From assembly GCA_006226595.1 (NCBI GenBank), contig SBGP01000077.1, forward strand, positions 62,001-126,000: a stretch of DNA of 64,000 bases, written 5' to 3'. Position numbers and translations under genes: made by a program. Shown here piece by piece: positions 43,570 to 51,665 of this stretch. This stretch comes from Deltaproteobacteria bacterium (GTDB lineage Bacteria; Myxococcota_A; UBA796; GCA-2862545). Positions within the stretch are counted from its first letter, which is position 1, and every line of letters begins with the position of its first letter. The notes under the pieces were generated by a model. It was given only the letters and a program-made list of their open reading frames with translations. It did no database searches and was not told the DNA's origin.

Positions 43570-46500
43570 CTAGCGGACGCCCGCGAGTACGACCTCGGCC
43601 CACTCGAGGGCGTGGGTGTGCGGCTGTCCCCCCGCGTGCAGCGACGCCGCGGTGCTCTGCGCCTCGGCGAGCCAGTGCTCGGCCTCCTCGACGTCGAGGC
43701 GGCGGGCCGCGCGTCGCGACAGCGAGGCCAGGGCCCGGACGAGGGTGGGCGTGGCGCCGAGCTTGCGGAGCCGCTCGAGTGGCGGCGCCAGATCGTCGGT
43801 CGCGTCCTCGGTCGCCTGGCGCACCTCGCCGAGCCCGATCGTGAACAGGTCCTCGTAGGTGGCCATGCGCCCGTCGAGCAGCGCGACGGACTGATCGAGC
43901 TGCTCGCGCGCCTCGGCGAAGTAGCCACGCTCGAGAAGGAGCATGCCGAGCTCGCCCGACCACACGCCTTCCAGGGCCGAGATGCCGAGCTCGTGGGCGA
44001 GGTCACGGGCCCGCTCGTAGGCCCGGCGAGCCGGCGCGTAGTGCCGACGCGCGTGATGCAGCGTGCCCAGGTTGCCCAGGCACACGCCCTCGGAGCGGCG
44101 GTTGCCGACGTCGCGGTGGATGGCGAGGGCCTGCTCGAAGTGGAGCTGGGCTTCTTCGAGCTTGCCGCGGCGAAGCTCCATGGACCCGAGGTTGCTGCGA
44201 GACACCGCCTCTCGGCGCCGCTGGCCGTCTTGTCGCTGCATGGTCAGGGCGGCGGTGTAGTAGCGCTCGGCGGCGTCGAACTGGCCCTGCTCGAGGTCCA
44301 TGTTGCCGAGGTTCGACAGCGTCGCCGCCTCGAAGGCCCGGGCGCCGTGGGCCCGGAACTGAGCCAGAGCCCGGCGGTAGGTCGAGCGCGCGAGATCGAT
44401 GTGACCGCGGTCCGCGTGGATGTGGGCGAGCGACGCGAGGGCCTCGCCGGCCGCGGGATGCGGCGGGTGCGCACCCAGCGCGCGGATCGCCTCGAAGGCG
44501 CGCACACCTTCGTCGTAGTCACCGCGCTGATAGGCGATGGTGCCCGCCTCGAGCTCGATGTAGCCCCGGACCATGTCGGTCTGCGCCAGGCTCCGGGCGG
44601 TCTCGAGCGAGGCGAGGGCCACGTCCATCTCGCCCGCCACGCGCTGTGCGGAGGCGACGCCGACCCACGCGGCCGCCGCCTGGTCGGGGCTCGCCTCCTC
44701 CGTCCACTGCACCGCCCGCTCGAGATACAGCCTGGCCACCGCGTTGTTGCCGGCGACCGCCGAGAGCTCGCCGGCCAGCTGATGCGCGACCAGCCGGTCA
44801 TCGGCATCGAGGCCGAGATCCGCGACCTGCATGGCCAGGTCCAGCGTCGCGCCGACCGGGCCGCGATGAATCACCACCTGGGCAGCGCCCGCGACGCACC
44901 CGAGGGCGAGCTCGTTCCACCCGTGCCCCAGGCTGCGACGCACGGCGGCGAGCAGGTTGCCGAGCTCGGGACCGAGGGCGTTCGTGTGGTGCTGCGCGCG
45001 CGCCGTGCGACCGAGCTCGGCGAAGAAGCGCGCGTGGCGCTGTTCCACCTCGTAGGGATCGAGCAGACGCTCGCGCGCGTACAGCCGCGTGGACTCGTAC
45101 ATCGCGAGGCGTCCGTCCCCGCGGGTGTGCACCAGCGACTTGTCGATCAGTGACTCGACCACGTCCAGCGCCCACACGCCGCGCACGTCGAGGATGGCCT
45201 CGGCGGCCTCGACCGTGAACCCGTCCTCGAACACGGCGCACTGTGCAAACGCGCTCTGCTCCTCGCGCGAGAGGAGATCCCAGCTCCAGTCGAGCGCCCC
45301 GCGCAGCGTGTCCTGGCGGTGAGAGGTGGCGCTCGACCGACTGCGGAGCAGCTGCAGTCGCTCGTCGAGGCGATCCACCATGTCCCGCACCGAGAGCAGC
45401 CCGAAGCGCCCGGCGGCCAGCTCCAGGGCAAGCGGAATGCAGTCCAGACGCCGCGCGAGCTCGGGCAGCGCCGGGTCGCCGTCGACATGCCGGCCCTTGG
45501 CCCGGGCCCGGTCGACCAGCAGCTCCACGCTCTCCTCGAGAGTTAGCGGCTCGAGCTGCACCACCTGTTCGTGCGCGGTGCGCAGTGGCTCCCGGGAGGT
45601 CACCAGCAGTCGCAGCCTCGGCGCCTGCCCCGCCCAGCGCACGGCGACGGACGCCGCCTCACGCACCTGCTCGAAGTTGTCGAGGACCAGGACCAGGTCC
45701 CCTCGGCTCTTCAGAGCCCAGCCCACCTGCTCGACCTGCGCGTCCTCGTCTTCCGAGGTGAGCAGGATGCCGAGCGCATCCGCCACGTGGCGCACGACCT
45801 GGTCGGAACGGGAGCAGGCGGAGAGATCCGCGAACCACGCCTCACCGAGCGTGTGCTCACGCCACTGCCGCGCCGCGCGCCGCGCCAACCGGGTCTTGCC
45901 GAGTCCACCGATGCCCTTGAGCGTGACCATGCCCGGAGTCCGCAGGAGGGTGACCAGCTGCGCGACCTCCCGCTCGCGGCCGACGTAGGTGTCGGGCTCG
46001 CCAGGAATGTTCGTCGTCTGCGGGGTGGGCTCGCTGCCCGGGCCGTCGAAGAGGAAGGTGTCCACCGACTGGCTGCTCACGCTCGGCGGCGCCTCCCGAG
46101 CGGACAGATCGGCGAGCCCGGGTCCCGACACCGGCAGCTCGAGGAGCGCGGCGGCGACCTCGCGCATGGACGAAAAGCGCTCCTCAGGGCGCTCGGCGAG
46201 GCAACGGGCAAGCACCGGTGCCAGCCACGACACGAGCTCCGGGTCGCGCGCCGGGTTGCCGGTGGCAAGCTCGAGCAGCACGACGCCGAGGGTGTAGATG
46301 TCGGTGCGCGCGTCCACGGTGTGTCGAGCCCGCTGCTCGGGCGCCATGTACGTCGGCGTTCCGGCGGACCCACCGTCCTTCGTGAAGCCCCGCGCCTGGC
46401 TGATCCCGAGGTCACCCACCTTCACGGTGCCGTGGTGGAGCAGCAGATTGGCCGGCTTCAGATCGAGATGCACGAGCCCCACCGCCTCGTGCGCGTGCGC

Positions 46501-46869
46501 GAGCCCACGGGCGACGCCGATGCCGGTCTCGATCACGGCGCGAGAGGGCATCGGGATGTAGCGGTCGAGCGAGCCCCCCGCGACGAACTCCATCGCCGCG
46601 ACCCAGCGCTCACCGACCTTCTCGAGCGCGTAGACCTCGACGAGGTTGGGGTGCTGCAGCAGACCGCCGAGCTTTGCCTCGTGGACCAGCCCGCTGCCGC
46701 CGGTCTTCAGCTGCTTGAGCGCCACGCGCTTCGTAAACCCGGCCGGGCCGTGGAGGATGGCCTCACACACGGTGCCCATGCCGCCCTCACCGAGGGTGCG
46801 GACGATCTCGTAGCGGCCGATGCGGGAACCGGGAGTCAGGGGGTGCTCCAGACGAGCGGGGGGCGCCAG
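43570..46869 (-). CDS. Ser/Thr protein kinase fused to NB-ARC-like ATPase and TPR domain
   Basis: A signalling protein of about 1,099 residues. The kinase domain has the Gly loop LGEGGMGTV, VALKQL, HLDLKPANLL (Arg of HRD replaced by Leu), DLG instead of DFG, and MAPEQ. Then comes an AfsR/LAL-type STAND ATPase with P-loop GIGGLGKTRLARR, Walker B LVLVLDNFEQV, sensor LLVTSREPLR and PLALELAAGR, a winged-helix region and ~400 residues of TPRs. The first ATG (46779) lies inside the Gly loop, so translation must begin earlier; between the in-frame TAG at 46879-46881 and the loop only CTG codons exist, and the one at 46869 follows AGGAGG. TAGCGT (46882-46887) is a likely -10. It probably integrates a ligand signal through the TPRs. 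Confidence 0.85.
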   Translation of the reverse strand: MAPPARLEHPLTPGSRIGRYEIVRTLGEGGMGTVCEAILHGPAGFTKRVALKQLKTGGSGLVHEAKLGGLLQHPNLVEVYALEKVGERWVAAMEFVAGGSLDRYIPMPSRAVIETGIGVARGLAHAHEAVGLVHLDLKPANLLLHHGTVKVGDLGISQARGFTKDGGSAGTPTYMAPEQRARHTVDARTDIYTLGVVLLELATGNPARDPELVSWLAPVLARCLAERPEERFSSMREVAAALLELPVSGPGLADLSAREAPPSVSSQSVDTFLFDGPGSEPTPQTTNIPGEPDTYVGREREVAQLVTLLRTPGMVTLKGIGGLGKTRLARRAARQWREHTLGEAWFADLSACSRSDQVVRHVADALGILLTSEDEDAQVEQVGWALKSRGDLVLVLDNFEQVREAASVAVRWAGQAPRLRLLVTSREPLRTAHEQVVQLEPLTLEESVELLVDRARAKGRHVDGDPALPELARRLDCIPLALELAAGRFGLLSVRDMVDRLDERLQLLRSRSSATSHRQDTLRGALDWSWDLLSREEQSAFAQCAVFEDGFTVEAAEAILDVRGVWALDVVESLIDKSLVHTRGDGRLAMYESTRLYARERLLDPYEVEQRHARFFAELGRTARAQHHTNALGPELGNLLAAVRRSLGHGWNELALGCVAGAAQVVIHRGPVGATLDLAMQVADLGLDADDRLVAHQLAGELSAVAGNNAVARLYLERAVQWTEEASPDQAAAAWVGVASAQRVAGEMDVALASLETARSLAQTDMVRGYIELEAGTIAYQRGDYDEGVRAFEAIRALGAHPPHPAAGEALASLAHIHADRGHIDLARSTYRRALAQFRAHGARAFEAATLSNLGNMDLEQGQFDAAERYYTAALTMQRQDGQRRREAVSRSNLGSMELRRGKLEEAQLHFEQALAIHRDVGNRRSEGVCLGNLGTLHHARRHYAPARRAYERARDLAHELGISALEGVWSGELGMLLLERGYFAEAREQLDQSVALLDGRMATYEDLFTIGLGEVRQATEDATDDLAPPLERLRKLGATPTLVRALASLSRRAARRLDVEEAEHWLAEAQSTAASLHAGGQPHTHALEWAEVVLAGVR

Positions 46870-46881
46870 CCGCCTCCTCTA

Positions 46882-46887
46882 ACGCTA
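46882..46887 (-). promoter_or_regulatory. Putative -10 box (TAGCGT) of the kinase gene
   Basis: TAGCGT on the minus strand, 12 nt before the proposed CTG start, overlapping no other gene. Confidence 0.35.
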
Positions 46888-46964
46888 TCTGACCGGTCCC
46901 GCGCCCGCGTGTCGTCCACCCGACGGTCCGGAGCCCGATAGGCCCCCTGCGCCGCCGGGAGACC

Positions 46965-47906
46965 TCACAGGCCGAGGTCGAGATCGGCGAAGGTCAGCGT
47001 GTCGCCATCGTCTTCGCTGCACACGTCGTGGACGTTGCAGGTCTGCACGTCGATCGTGCCCGCGGCCGGGTCGATGCGCATCTGTCGCATGCGCCCGAAG
47101 CCCGCGAGCAGCAGGTCCTGGTAGTTGCTGAACAGCTCCAGCACCTCGGAGCCGTCGTCCCGAGCGCGGCGGCGGTCCGCAGCGACATCGCCGAGGAAGT
47201 GCCCGTTGAGCACGAGCTCGACGTTCGGAAACGGGTCGACGATCCGCGCCTGGAGCTGGTCGCCCTGGGTCGACGTCGTCCCGCTCGGGGTCAGGTAGGC
47301 GTGGGTGAGCACGATGATGCGGTGATCCGGGTGGTCGGCGACGAGCTGCTCCGCCCAGGTGAGTGCCTCGTCCCTCGGGCTGTACTTCAGCGACAGGATC
47401 ATCCAGTCGACCCCACCCGCCGAGAACACGTGGGCGTGGTCATCGGCGCTGTCCTCGCTGGCCGACGCGTAGAAGGTCTCGTGCTGACGCCAGCGGTCCA
47501 GGCCGAAGTACTGGTTGTAGAGCACCGCCTCTCGGCTGGTCGTGTCCATGTCGTGGTTGCCGACACACACGGCGTAGGGCACCACGCCGTCGAGCTTCGC
47601 GAAGGCGGCGTCGGCGACCTCCCAGGCCGGGACGTCGTTCTGGTGGGTGATGTCCCCTTCCTGCACGACCATCGCGATGTTCAGCTCGTCCTTGTGGTCG
47701 ACGATCCAGTCCATCATGTTGCCGAGCACGCCGTAGGAGTCGAGGTCGTTGGTCAGGTACTGGATGTCCGGGATCACCATCAGCGTGAACCACGGGTCCT
47801 CGGCGTCCGGGGAGCCCGTCTCCACACCCGTGTCGGTGGGGTCGCCCCCCTCGGGGGTCGAGCAGCCGACGAGCAGCGCGAGGGACAGGGCGGTGAGGAT
47901 CCGCAT
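46965..47906 (-). CDS. Metallophosphoesterase lipoprotein
   Basis: A 313-residue lipoprotein (lipobox LVGC) with a calcineurin-like phosphoesterase domain. The five metal/active-site motifs are present in order: PDIQ (D-x-H/Q), EGDI (GD), VGNHD (GNHD), HAYL (H) and LNGHFLGD (GHxxx). It should hydrolyse phosphomonoesters or diesters on the cell surface or in the periplasm; the close resemblance of the PDIQYL start to secreted 3',5'-phosphodiesterase-like enzymes is only suggestive. AGGAGG lies before the ATG and TAGAAC (47928-47933, minus) further upstream. Confidence 0.8.
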   Translation of the reverse strand: MRILTALSLALLVGCSTPEGGDPTDTGVETGSPDAEDPWFTLMVIPDIQYLTNDLDSYGVLGNMMDWIVDHKDELNIAMVVQEGDITHQNDVPAWEVADAAFAKLDGVVPYAVCVGNHDMDTTSREAVLYNQYFGLDRWRQHETFYASASEDSADDHAHVFSAGGVDWMILSLKYSPRDEALTWAEQLVADHPDHRIIVLTHAYLTPSGTTSTQGDQLQARIVDPFPNVELVLNGHFLGDVAADRRRARDDGSEVLELFSNYQDLLLAGFGRMRQMRIDPAAGTIDVQTCNVHDVCSEDDGDTLTFADLDLGL

Positions 47907-48036
47907 ACACGCCTCCTGATCCTCCGCGTTCTACCTTGCTCGCCGCTCCTCGGGCACATCACGTTCCGGTGACGCCGCCCGCACCCGGTCGGTCCGCCGA
48001 CTTGCGGGCGCACGACGCGAGGAGCAAGGTCGGTGC

Positions 48037-48390
48037 ATGGCCAGGCACCGCATCTACTCCATGAGCTTCGCGAGCGTGTACCCCTTGTACGTGGCCAAGG
48101 CCGAGAAGAAGGGCCGGACCCGGGACGAGGTCGACGCCATCATCGGCTGGCTCACGGGCTACGAGGGCGACGCGCTCGCCGCCGCCCTCGAGGACCGGCG
48201 CGACTTCGAGGCCTTCTTCGACCAGGCGCCAGCCCTCAACCCCGACCGCAGCCTGATCCGTGGCGTCGTCTGCGGCGTGCGGGTCGAGGAGGTCGACGAG
48301 CCGCTGATGCGGGAGATCCGCTACCTCGACAAGCTCGTGGACGAGCTGGCCCGCGGCAAGGCGATGGCGAAGATCCTGCGCACGCCGTAG
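48037..48390 (+). CDS. DUF2200 family protein
   Basis: A 117-residue cytoplasmic protein that matches my memory of DUF2200: start [24 protein letters not shown], then the conserved [13 protein letters not shown] (shown in parts). The function of the family is unknown; it is often found as a single gene. GAGGAGC lies ~8 nt before the ATG. It is not obviously cotranscribed with serB, 84 bp downstream. Confidence 0.75.
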   Translation: MARHRIYSMSFASVYPLYVAKAEKKGRTRDEVDAIIGWLTGYEGDALAAALEDRRDFEAFFDQAPALNPDRSLIRGVVCGVRVEEVDEPLMREIRYLDKLVDELARGKAMAKILRTP

Positions 48391-48474
48391 CCAGGCGCGG
48401 CTGTTGCCCAGTTGTTGCTGCCCGCGAACCCGCATGGACACGCGGTTCGCATATGTACCGCCCATGGAGGCCCC

Positions 48475-49644
48475 ATGGGCGTGCTCGTCACAGTCACCGG
48501 TTCCGATCACCCAGGCATCACCGCGGCCCTCGCCAGCGTGCTCGCGGACCACGGCGTAGCCCTCGAGGACATCGAGCAGGTGGTCGTCCACGGACGCCTG
48601 ACGCTGTGCCTGCTGCTCGACCTGCCGGGCACCGACTCCCCCGCCCTCCGCGACCTGCTGTTCCGCGCCAAGGAGCTCGGCCTGGCCCTCGACTTCGAGT
48701 CGCTCCCGGACGCGCGGCCGAGGCCGCCGACGACCGAGGTGGCCGTCACCGCGCTCGCGAACCCCATCTCGCCCGTGCATCTCACCGCTCTCGCCCGGGT
48801 TCTCGCCCACCACGAGGCGAACATCCGCGCCATCGACCGGCTGTCGGCGCGCGGTCTGTCCGCCCTCGAGCTCAAGGCCGAGGTCCTCGGCGACGGCGAC
48901 CGGCTCGCACGCCTGCGCCACGCCCTGCTCGAGCTCGCCATCGCCGAGAACGTCGATCTCGCCGTGCAGCCCCTCGGTCTCGCGCGCCGCAGCTTGCGTC
49001 TCGTCGCGATGGACATGGACTCCACGCTGATCCAGGTCGAGGTCATCGACGAGCTCGCCCGCGCGCACGGCGTCGGCGAACAGGTCGCACGCATCACCGC
49101 CGAGGCCATGGCCGGCGACCTGGACTACGAGCAGAGCCTGCGCAAGCGCGTGTCGCTGCTGGAGGGCCTCTCGGTCGAGGCCGTGGAACAGGTCGCGGAC
49201 GGCCTGCCGCTCACCGACGGCGCCGAGACGCTCGTGCGCACGCTCAAGCGCCTCGGTTGCAAGACCGCGGTGATCAGCGGCGGCTTCGACGTGGCAGCCC
49301 GTCGCGTTCAGCAACGCCTCGGGCTGGACCATGCGCACAGCAACGCCCTCGAGGTCGTGGACGGACGCCTCACCGGGCGCGTGCTCGAGCCCATCGTCAC
49401 CCCTGAGCGCAAGGTGCAGCTGCTCGAGCAGATCGCCGCCGCCGAGGGCATTCCGCTCACCCAGACCGTCGCCATCGGCGATGGGGCCAACGACCTGATG
49501 ATGATCGAGCGCGCCGGCCTCGGCATCGCGTTCCACGCCAAGGCCCGCCTGCGCGCCGCGGCCGACACCGCCCTCACCCACGGCGGTCTCGACCGGGTGC
49601 TGTACCTGCTCGGCGTGCGCGACCGCGAGCTCGACCCCGCGTGA
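48475..49644 (+). CDS. serB: Phosphoserine phosphatase with N-terminal ACT domains
   Basis: A 389-residue SerB. Residues ~1-165 hold two ACT-like regulatory domains (VTVTGSDHPGITAAL begins the first), followed by the HAD phosphatase with the nucleophile motif MDMDSTLIQVE (Asp180/Asp182), motif II ISGGF, motif III Lys in TPERK and motif IV IGDGANDLMM. It makes L-serine from phosphoserine, the last step of serine synthesis; the ACT domains are likely to sense serine. GGAGG lies 5 nt before the ATG. It converges on the DUF2490 gene. Confidence 0.95.
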   Translation: MGVLVTVTGSDHPGITAALASVLADHGVALEDIEQVVVHGRLTLCLLLDLPGTDSPALRDLLFRAKELGLALDFESLPDARPRPPTTEVAVTALANPISPVHLTALARVLAHHEANIRAIDRLSARGLSALELKAEVLGDGDRLARLRHALLELAIAENVDLAVQPLGLARRSLRLVAMDMDSTLIQVEVIDELARAHGVGEQVARITAEAMAGDLDYEQSLRKRVSLLEGLSVEAVEQVADGLPLTDGAETLVRTLKRLGCKTAVISGGFDVAARRVQQRLGLDHAHSNALEVVDGRLTGRVLEPIVTPERKVQLLEQIAAAEGIPLTQTVAIGDGANDLMMIERAGLGIAFHAKARLRAAADTALTHGGLDRVLYLLGVRDRELDPA

Positions 49645-49657
49645 CCCTGCGAGCGCG

Positions 49658-50302
49658 CTACTCCCCGTCCCCCCTCGGCCTGGCCCGCGGCACGTCGAAC
49701 TTGAACGCCAGGCCGGCAATGTGGACCGTCGGGTCCTCGGTGGCCGGCATCGCCAGGTCCATCCGGTAGAACAGCGACAGCTTGTGCTCGCCGATCGGCA
49801 CGTCGACGCCCGCGCTGTTCCGCCACTTGGTCAGCCCGAGACCCAGCTCGACGAAGGGCTCGGTCGACACGAAGGGCTGCACGGGCAAGGCCTCGCTCTT
49901 GAGCTTCGCGGCGAGCCGCGTGCGAAACACGTGGCGCTCCGAGTTGTGGTCGGTGCCGACGCGCAGCTGGTAGCGCTCGCGGAGGGAGAGCTTGAGCCCC
50001 TCGACCTTGAGCGGAACGGTCGCGTCGAAGGCCAGCCGATGCCGCGTCTCCGGCTTGTCCCCGAGGTCCACGAACCCGAGGCGGTACGCCGCCCCGAGCT
50101 CGAGGTGCTCGAAGACCTCGAAGCTCGCGCCGAGATCGGTGAGCGCCTCGGCCGAGTCCAGCGGCGTCATGCCCATCCTGAGGTGCTGCGCGACCTCGAG
50201 GCTCACTGCCTTGCTCGCCTCGACCTCGACCTCGGCCGCGGTCCAAACCTCGCCCTCGGCCGCCTGCACGGGAGCGGAGAGCAGGAAGATCAGGGGAATC
50301 AT
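49658..50302 (-). CDS. DUF2490-like outer-membrane protein (last gene of CotH operon)
   Basis: A 214-residue exported protein (signal MIPLIFLLSAPVQA) with ~10 amphipathic strands alternating with short turns, matching the DUF2490 pattern of outer-membrane barrel-like proteins (WTAAEVEVEASKAVSL near the start, ERYQLRVG in the middle and a final GLAFKFDV strand). Its ATG overlaps the TGA of the DUF4956 gene (ATGA), so it is the fourth gene in the CotH-VTC-DUF4956-DUF2490 operon. The role could be export or anchoring of a product made by the other three. Confidence 0.7.
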   Translation of the reverse strand: MIPLIFLLSAPVQAAEGEVWTAAEVEVEASKAVSLEVAQHLRMGMTPLDSAEALTDLGASFEVFEHLELGAAYRLGFVDLGDKPETRHRLAFDATVPLKVEGLKLSLRERYQLRVGTDHNSERHVFRTRLAAKLKSEALPVQPFVSTEPFVELGLGLTKWRNSAGVDVPIGEHKLSLFYRMDLAMPATEDPTVHIAGLAFKFDVPRARPRGDGE

Positions 50303-50901
50303 GCGGCCCTCCGCGGCTCGTGGACGACCACGGTGAGCTCCACGGTGTCGCGGAGGAGGTCGATGGGACCGACCCGAACCTCACTGCACACCACGCCGAG
50401 GCGTCGCTGCAGGTCGGCGTGCAGGTCGGCGGTGCGCGACTCGGTGAGCAGGTCGATGCGGTCGTACAGCAACGTCACGGTGCGGCCGCCGTCCCGGGCG
50501 CCGCTCCACTCGAGCAGCGCGGGCATGCCGATGGCCACCATGTCCAGGAGCAGGACCTCGCCGAGCGAGATGGACGCGTGGTCGATGCCGTTGATCACCG
50601 CGAGCCCGATGGCCACGAACAGGTACGTGAGGTCCGCGATGCGCAGGGCCTGCGTGCGGTAGCGGAGGATGCCGAAGATCGCGAACAAGCCGAGCCCGAA
50701 CCCGATGTCCATCGGCACCCGGTTCATCAGGTACGCGAGCGAGAACGTGACCAGGTTGAGCATGACGTGGGTAAACGCGAACTCCCGCGAGGGGCGGTAG
50801 GTCAGGTACACGCCGCGCACGAGCAACCCGACGCAGGCGAGGTCGAGGGCGAGCCTCAGCGCCAGGTGAGACACGGCCTCGGAGCCGAAGAGTGTGGTCA
50901 T
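50299..50901 (-). CDS. DUF4956 family membrane protein
   Basis: A 200-residue protein with four membrane helices in the first ~125 residues and a soluble C-terminal domain of ~75 residues, the usual DUF4956 layout. The motif NRVPMDIGFGLGLFAIFGILRYRT (in parts: MDIGFGLGLFAIF, GILRYRT) matches my memory of the family. DUF4956 genes are commonly next to VTC-domain and CotH genes, as here. Its ATG overlaps the end of the VTC gene by 4 bp, and its stop overlaps the next start. Confidence 0.8.
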   Translation of the reverse strand: MTTLFGSEAVSHLALRLALDLACVGLLVRGVYLTYRPSREFAFTHVMLNLVTFSLAYLMNRVPMDIGFGLGLFAIFGILRYRTQALRIADLTYLFVAIGLAVINGIDHASISLGEVLLLDMVAIGMPALLEWSGARDGGRTVTLLYDRIDLLTESRTADLHADLQRRLGVVCSEVRVGPIDLLRDTVELTVVVHEPRRAA

Positions 50902-51665
50902 GACGCCTCCAGACGAGACAGGGTGCGCAGCACGGGAAGAAACCGGTTCGCGCGGATCTCGGGGTTCACGAGGGCGGTGCCTACGCAGTACTTGGACATG
51001 CGGGTCGGTCGCAGGCCGCACGCCGCGAAGGCCTGGAGTGCGGGCGTCCGTGCCCGACCGGACGCGGACTTCACCTCGGCGACCACCACCCCATGAATCG
51101 CCCGACGGCGGTCCCCTTCCGAGAAGGACAGGGCGAGGTCGAAGGTCACCCGCTGGGCGTCGTGCACGCCGAGCAGGGTCAGGCGGCGGAACTGGTTCGC
51201 GAGCACCGGTCGCAGCTGCTCGGGATGCAGCGGAGAGTGGGTAGCCACGAAGCGGCTGCCCTCCCAGTCCAGGCGGTGGTCCTGGAACGAGCGCGGCATG
51301 CGCTCCTTGACCGTGCCGCTGCACAGCTTGCGCTTCACCTCGAGCATCGTCACCCGCCGATCGGCGTAGGTCCGTGCGCGCACCTTGAAGCGACGCGGGC
51401 GCCCGCGGCGGTGATCGTGAAAGCAGCGACGATCCGCGGTGTCGAAGTACAGCGTCTCGTAGCGCGCCAACACCGCCGAGCCCGCCCACAGCACGGCGTG
51501 GTCGTCGGCGAGTCGCTCGAGGAGCTCGGGCAGGACGTCGAGCGGCAGCAGGAACTTCCAGTCCTGACGGCTCTGCAGCACTCGGTCGGCGAGCAGCTGA
51601 GGGGACGCGGGCGCGAGCAGGCGGGCCACCGCCTCCACGCGGGCCACGCCGGCCTCAGCGACCAT
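50898..51665 (-). CDS. VTC-domain protein (polyphosphate polymerase-like)
   Basis: A 255-residue single VTC domain, a triphosphate tunnel fold. Basic and acidic tunnel residues are seen in KFLLPLD, YETLYFDTAD, RRFKVRARTY, TMLEVKRK, VVVAEVKS and SKYC, in the order of the polyphosphate polymerase domain of Vtc4. It could synthesise or bind polyphosphate; no SPX domain and no membrane helices are present, so it must work with the DUF4956 membrane protein. It overlaps the CotH gene by 11 bp and the DUF4956 gene by 4 bp. Confidence 0.85.
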   Translation of the reverse strand: MVAEAGVARVEAVARLLAPASPQLLADRVLQSRQDWKFLLPLDVLPELLERLADDHAVLWAGSAVLARYETLYFDTADRRCFHDHRRGRPRRFKVRARTYADRRVTMLEVKRKLCSGTVKERMPRSFQDHRLDWEGSRFVATHSPLHPEQLRPVLANQFRRLTLLGVHDAQRVTFDLALSFSEGDRRRAIHGVVVAEVKSASGRARTPALQAFAACGLRPTRMSKYCVGTALVNPEIRANRFLPVLRTLSRLEAS

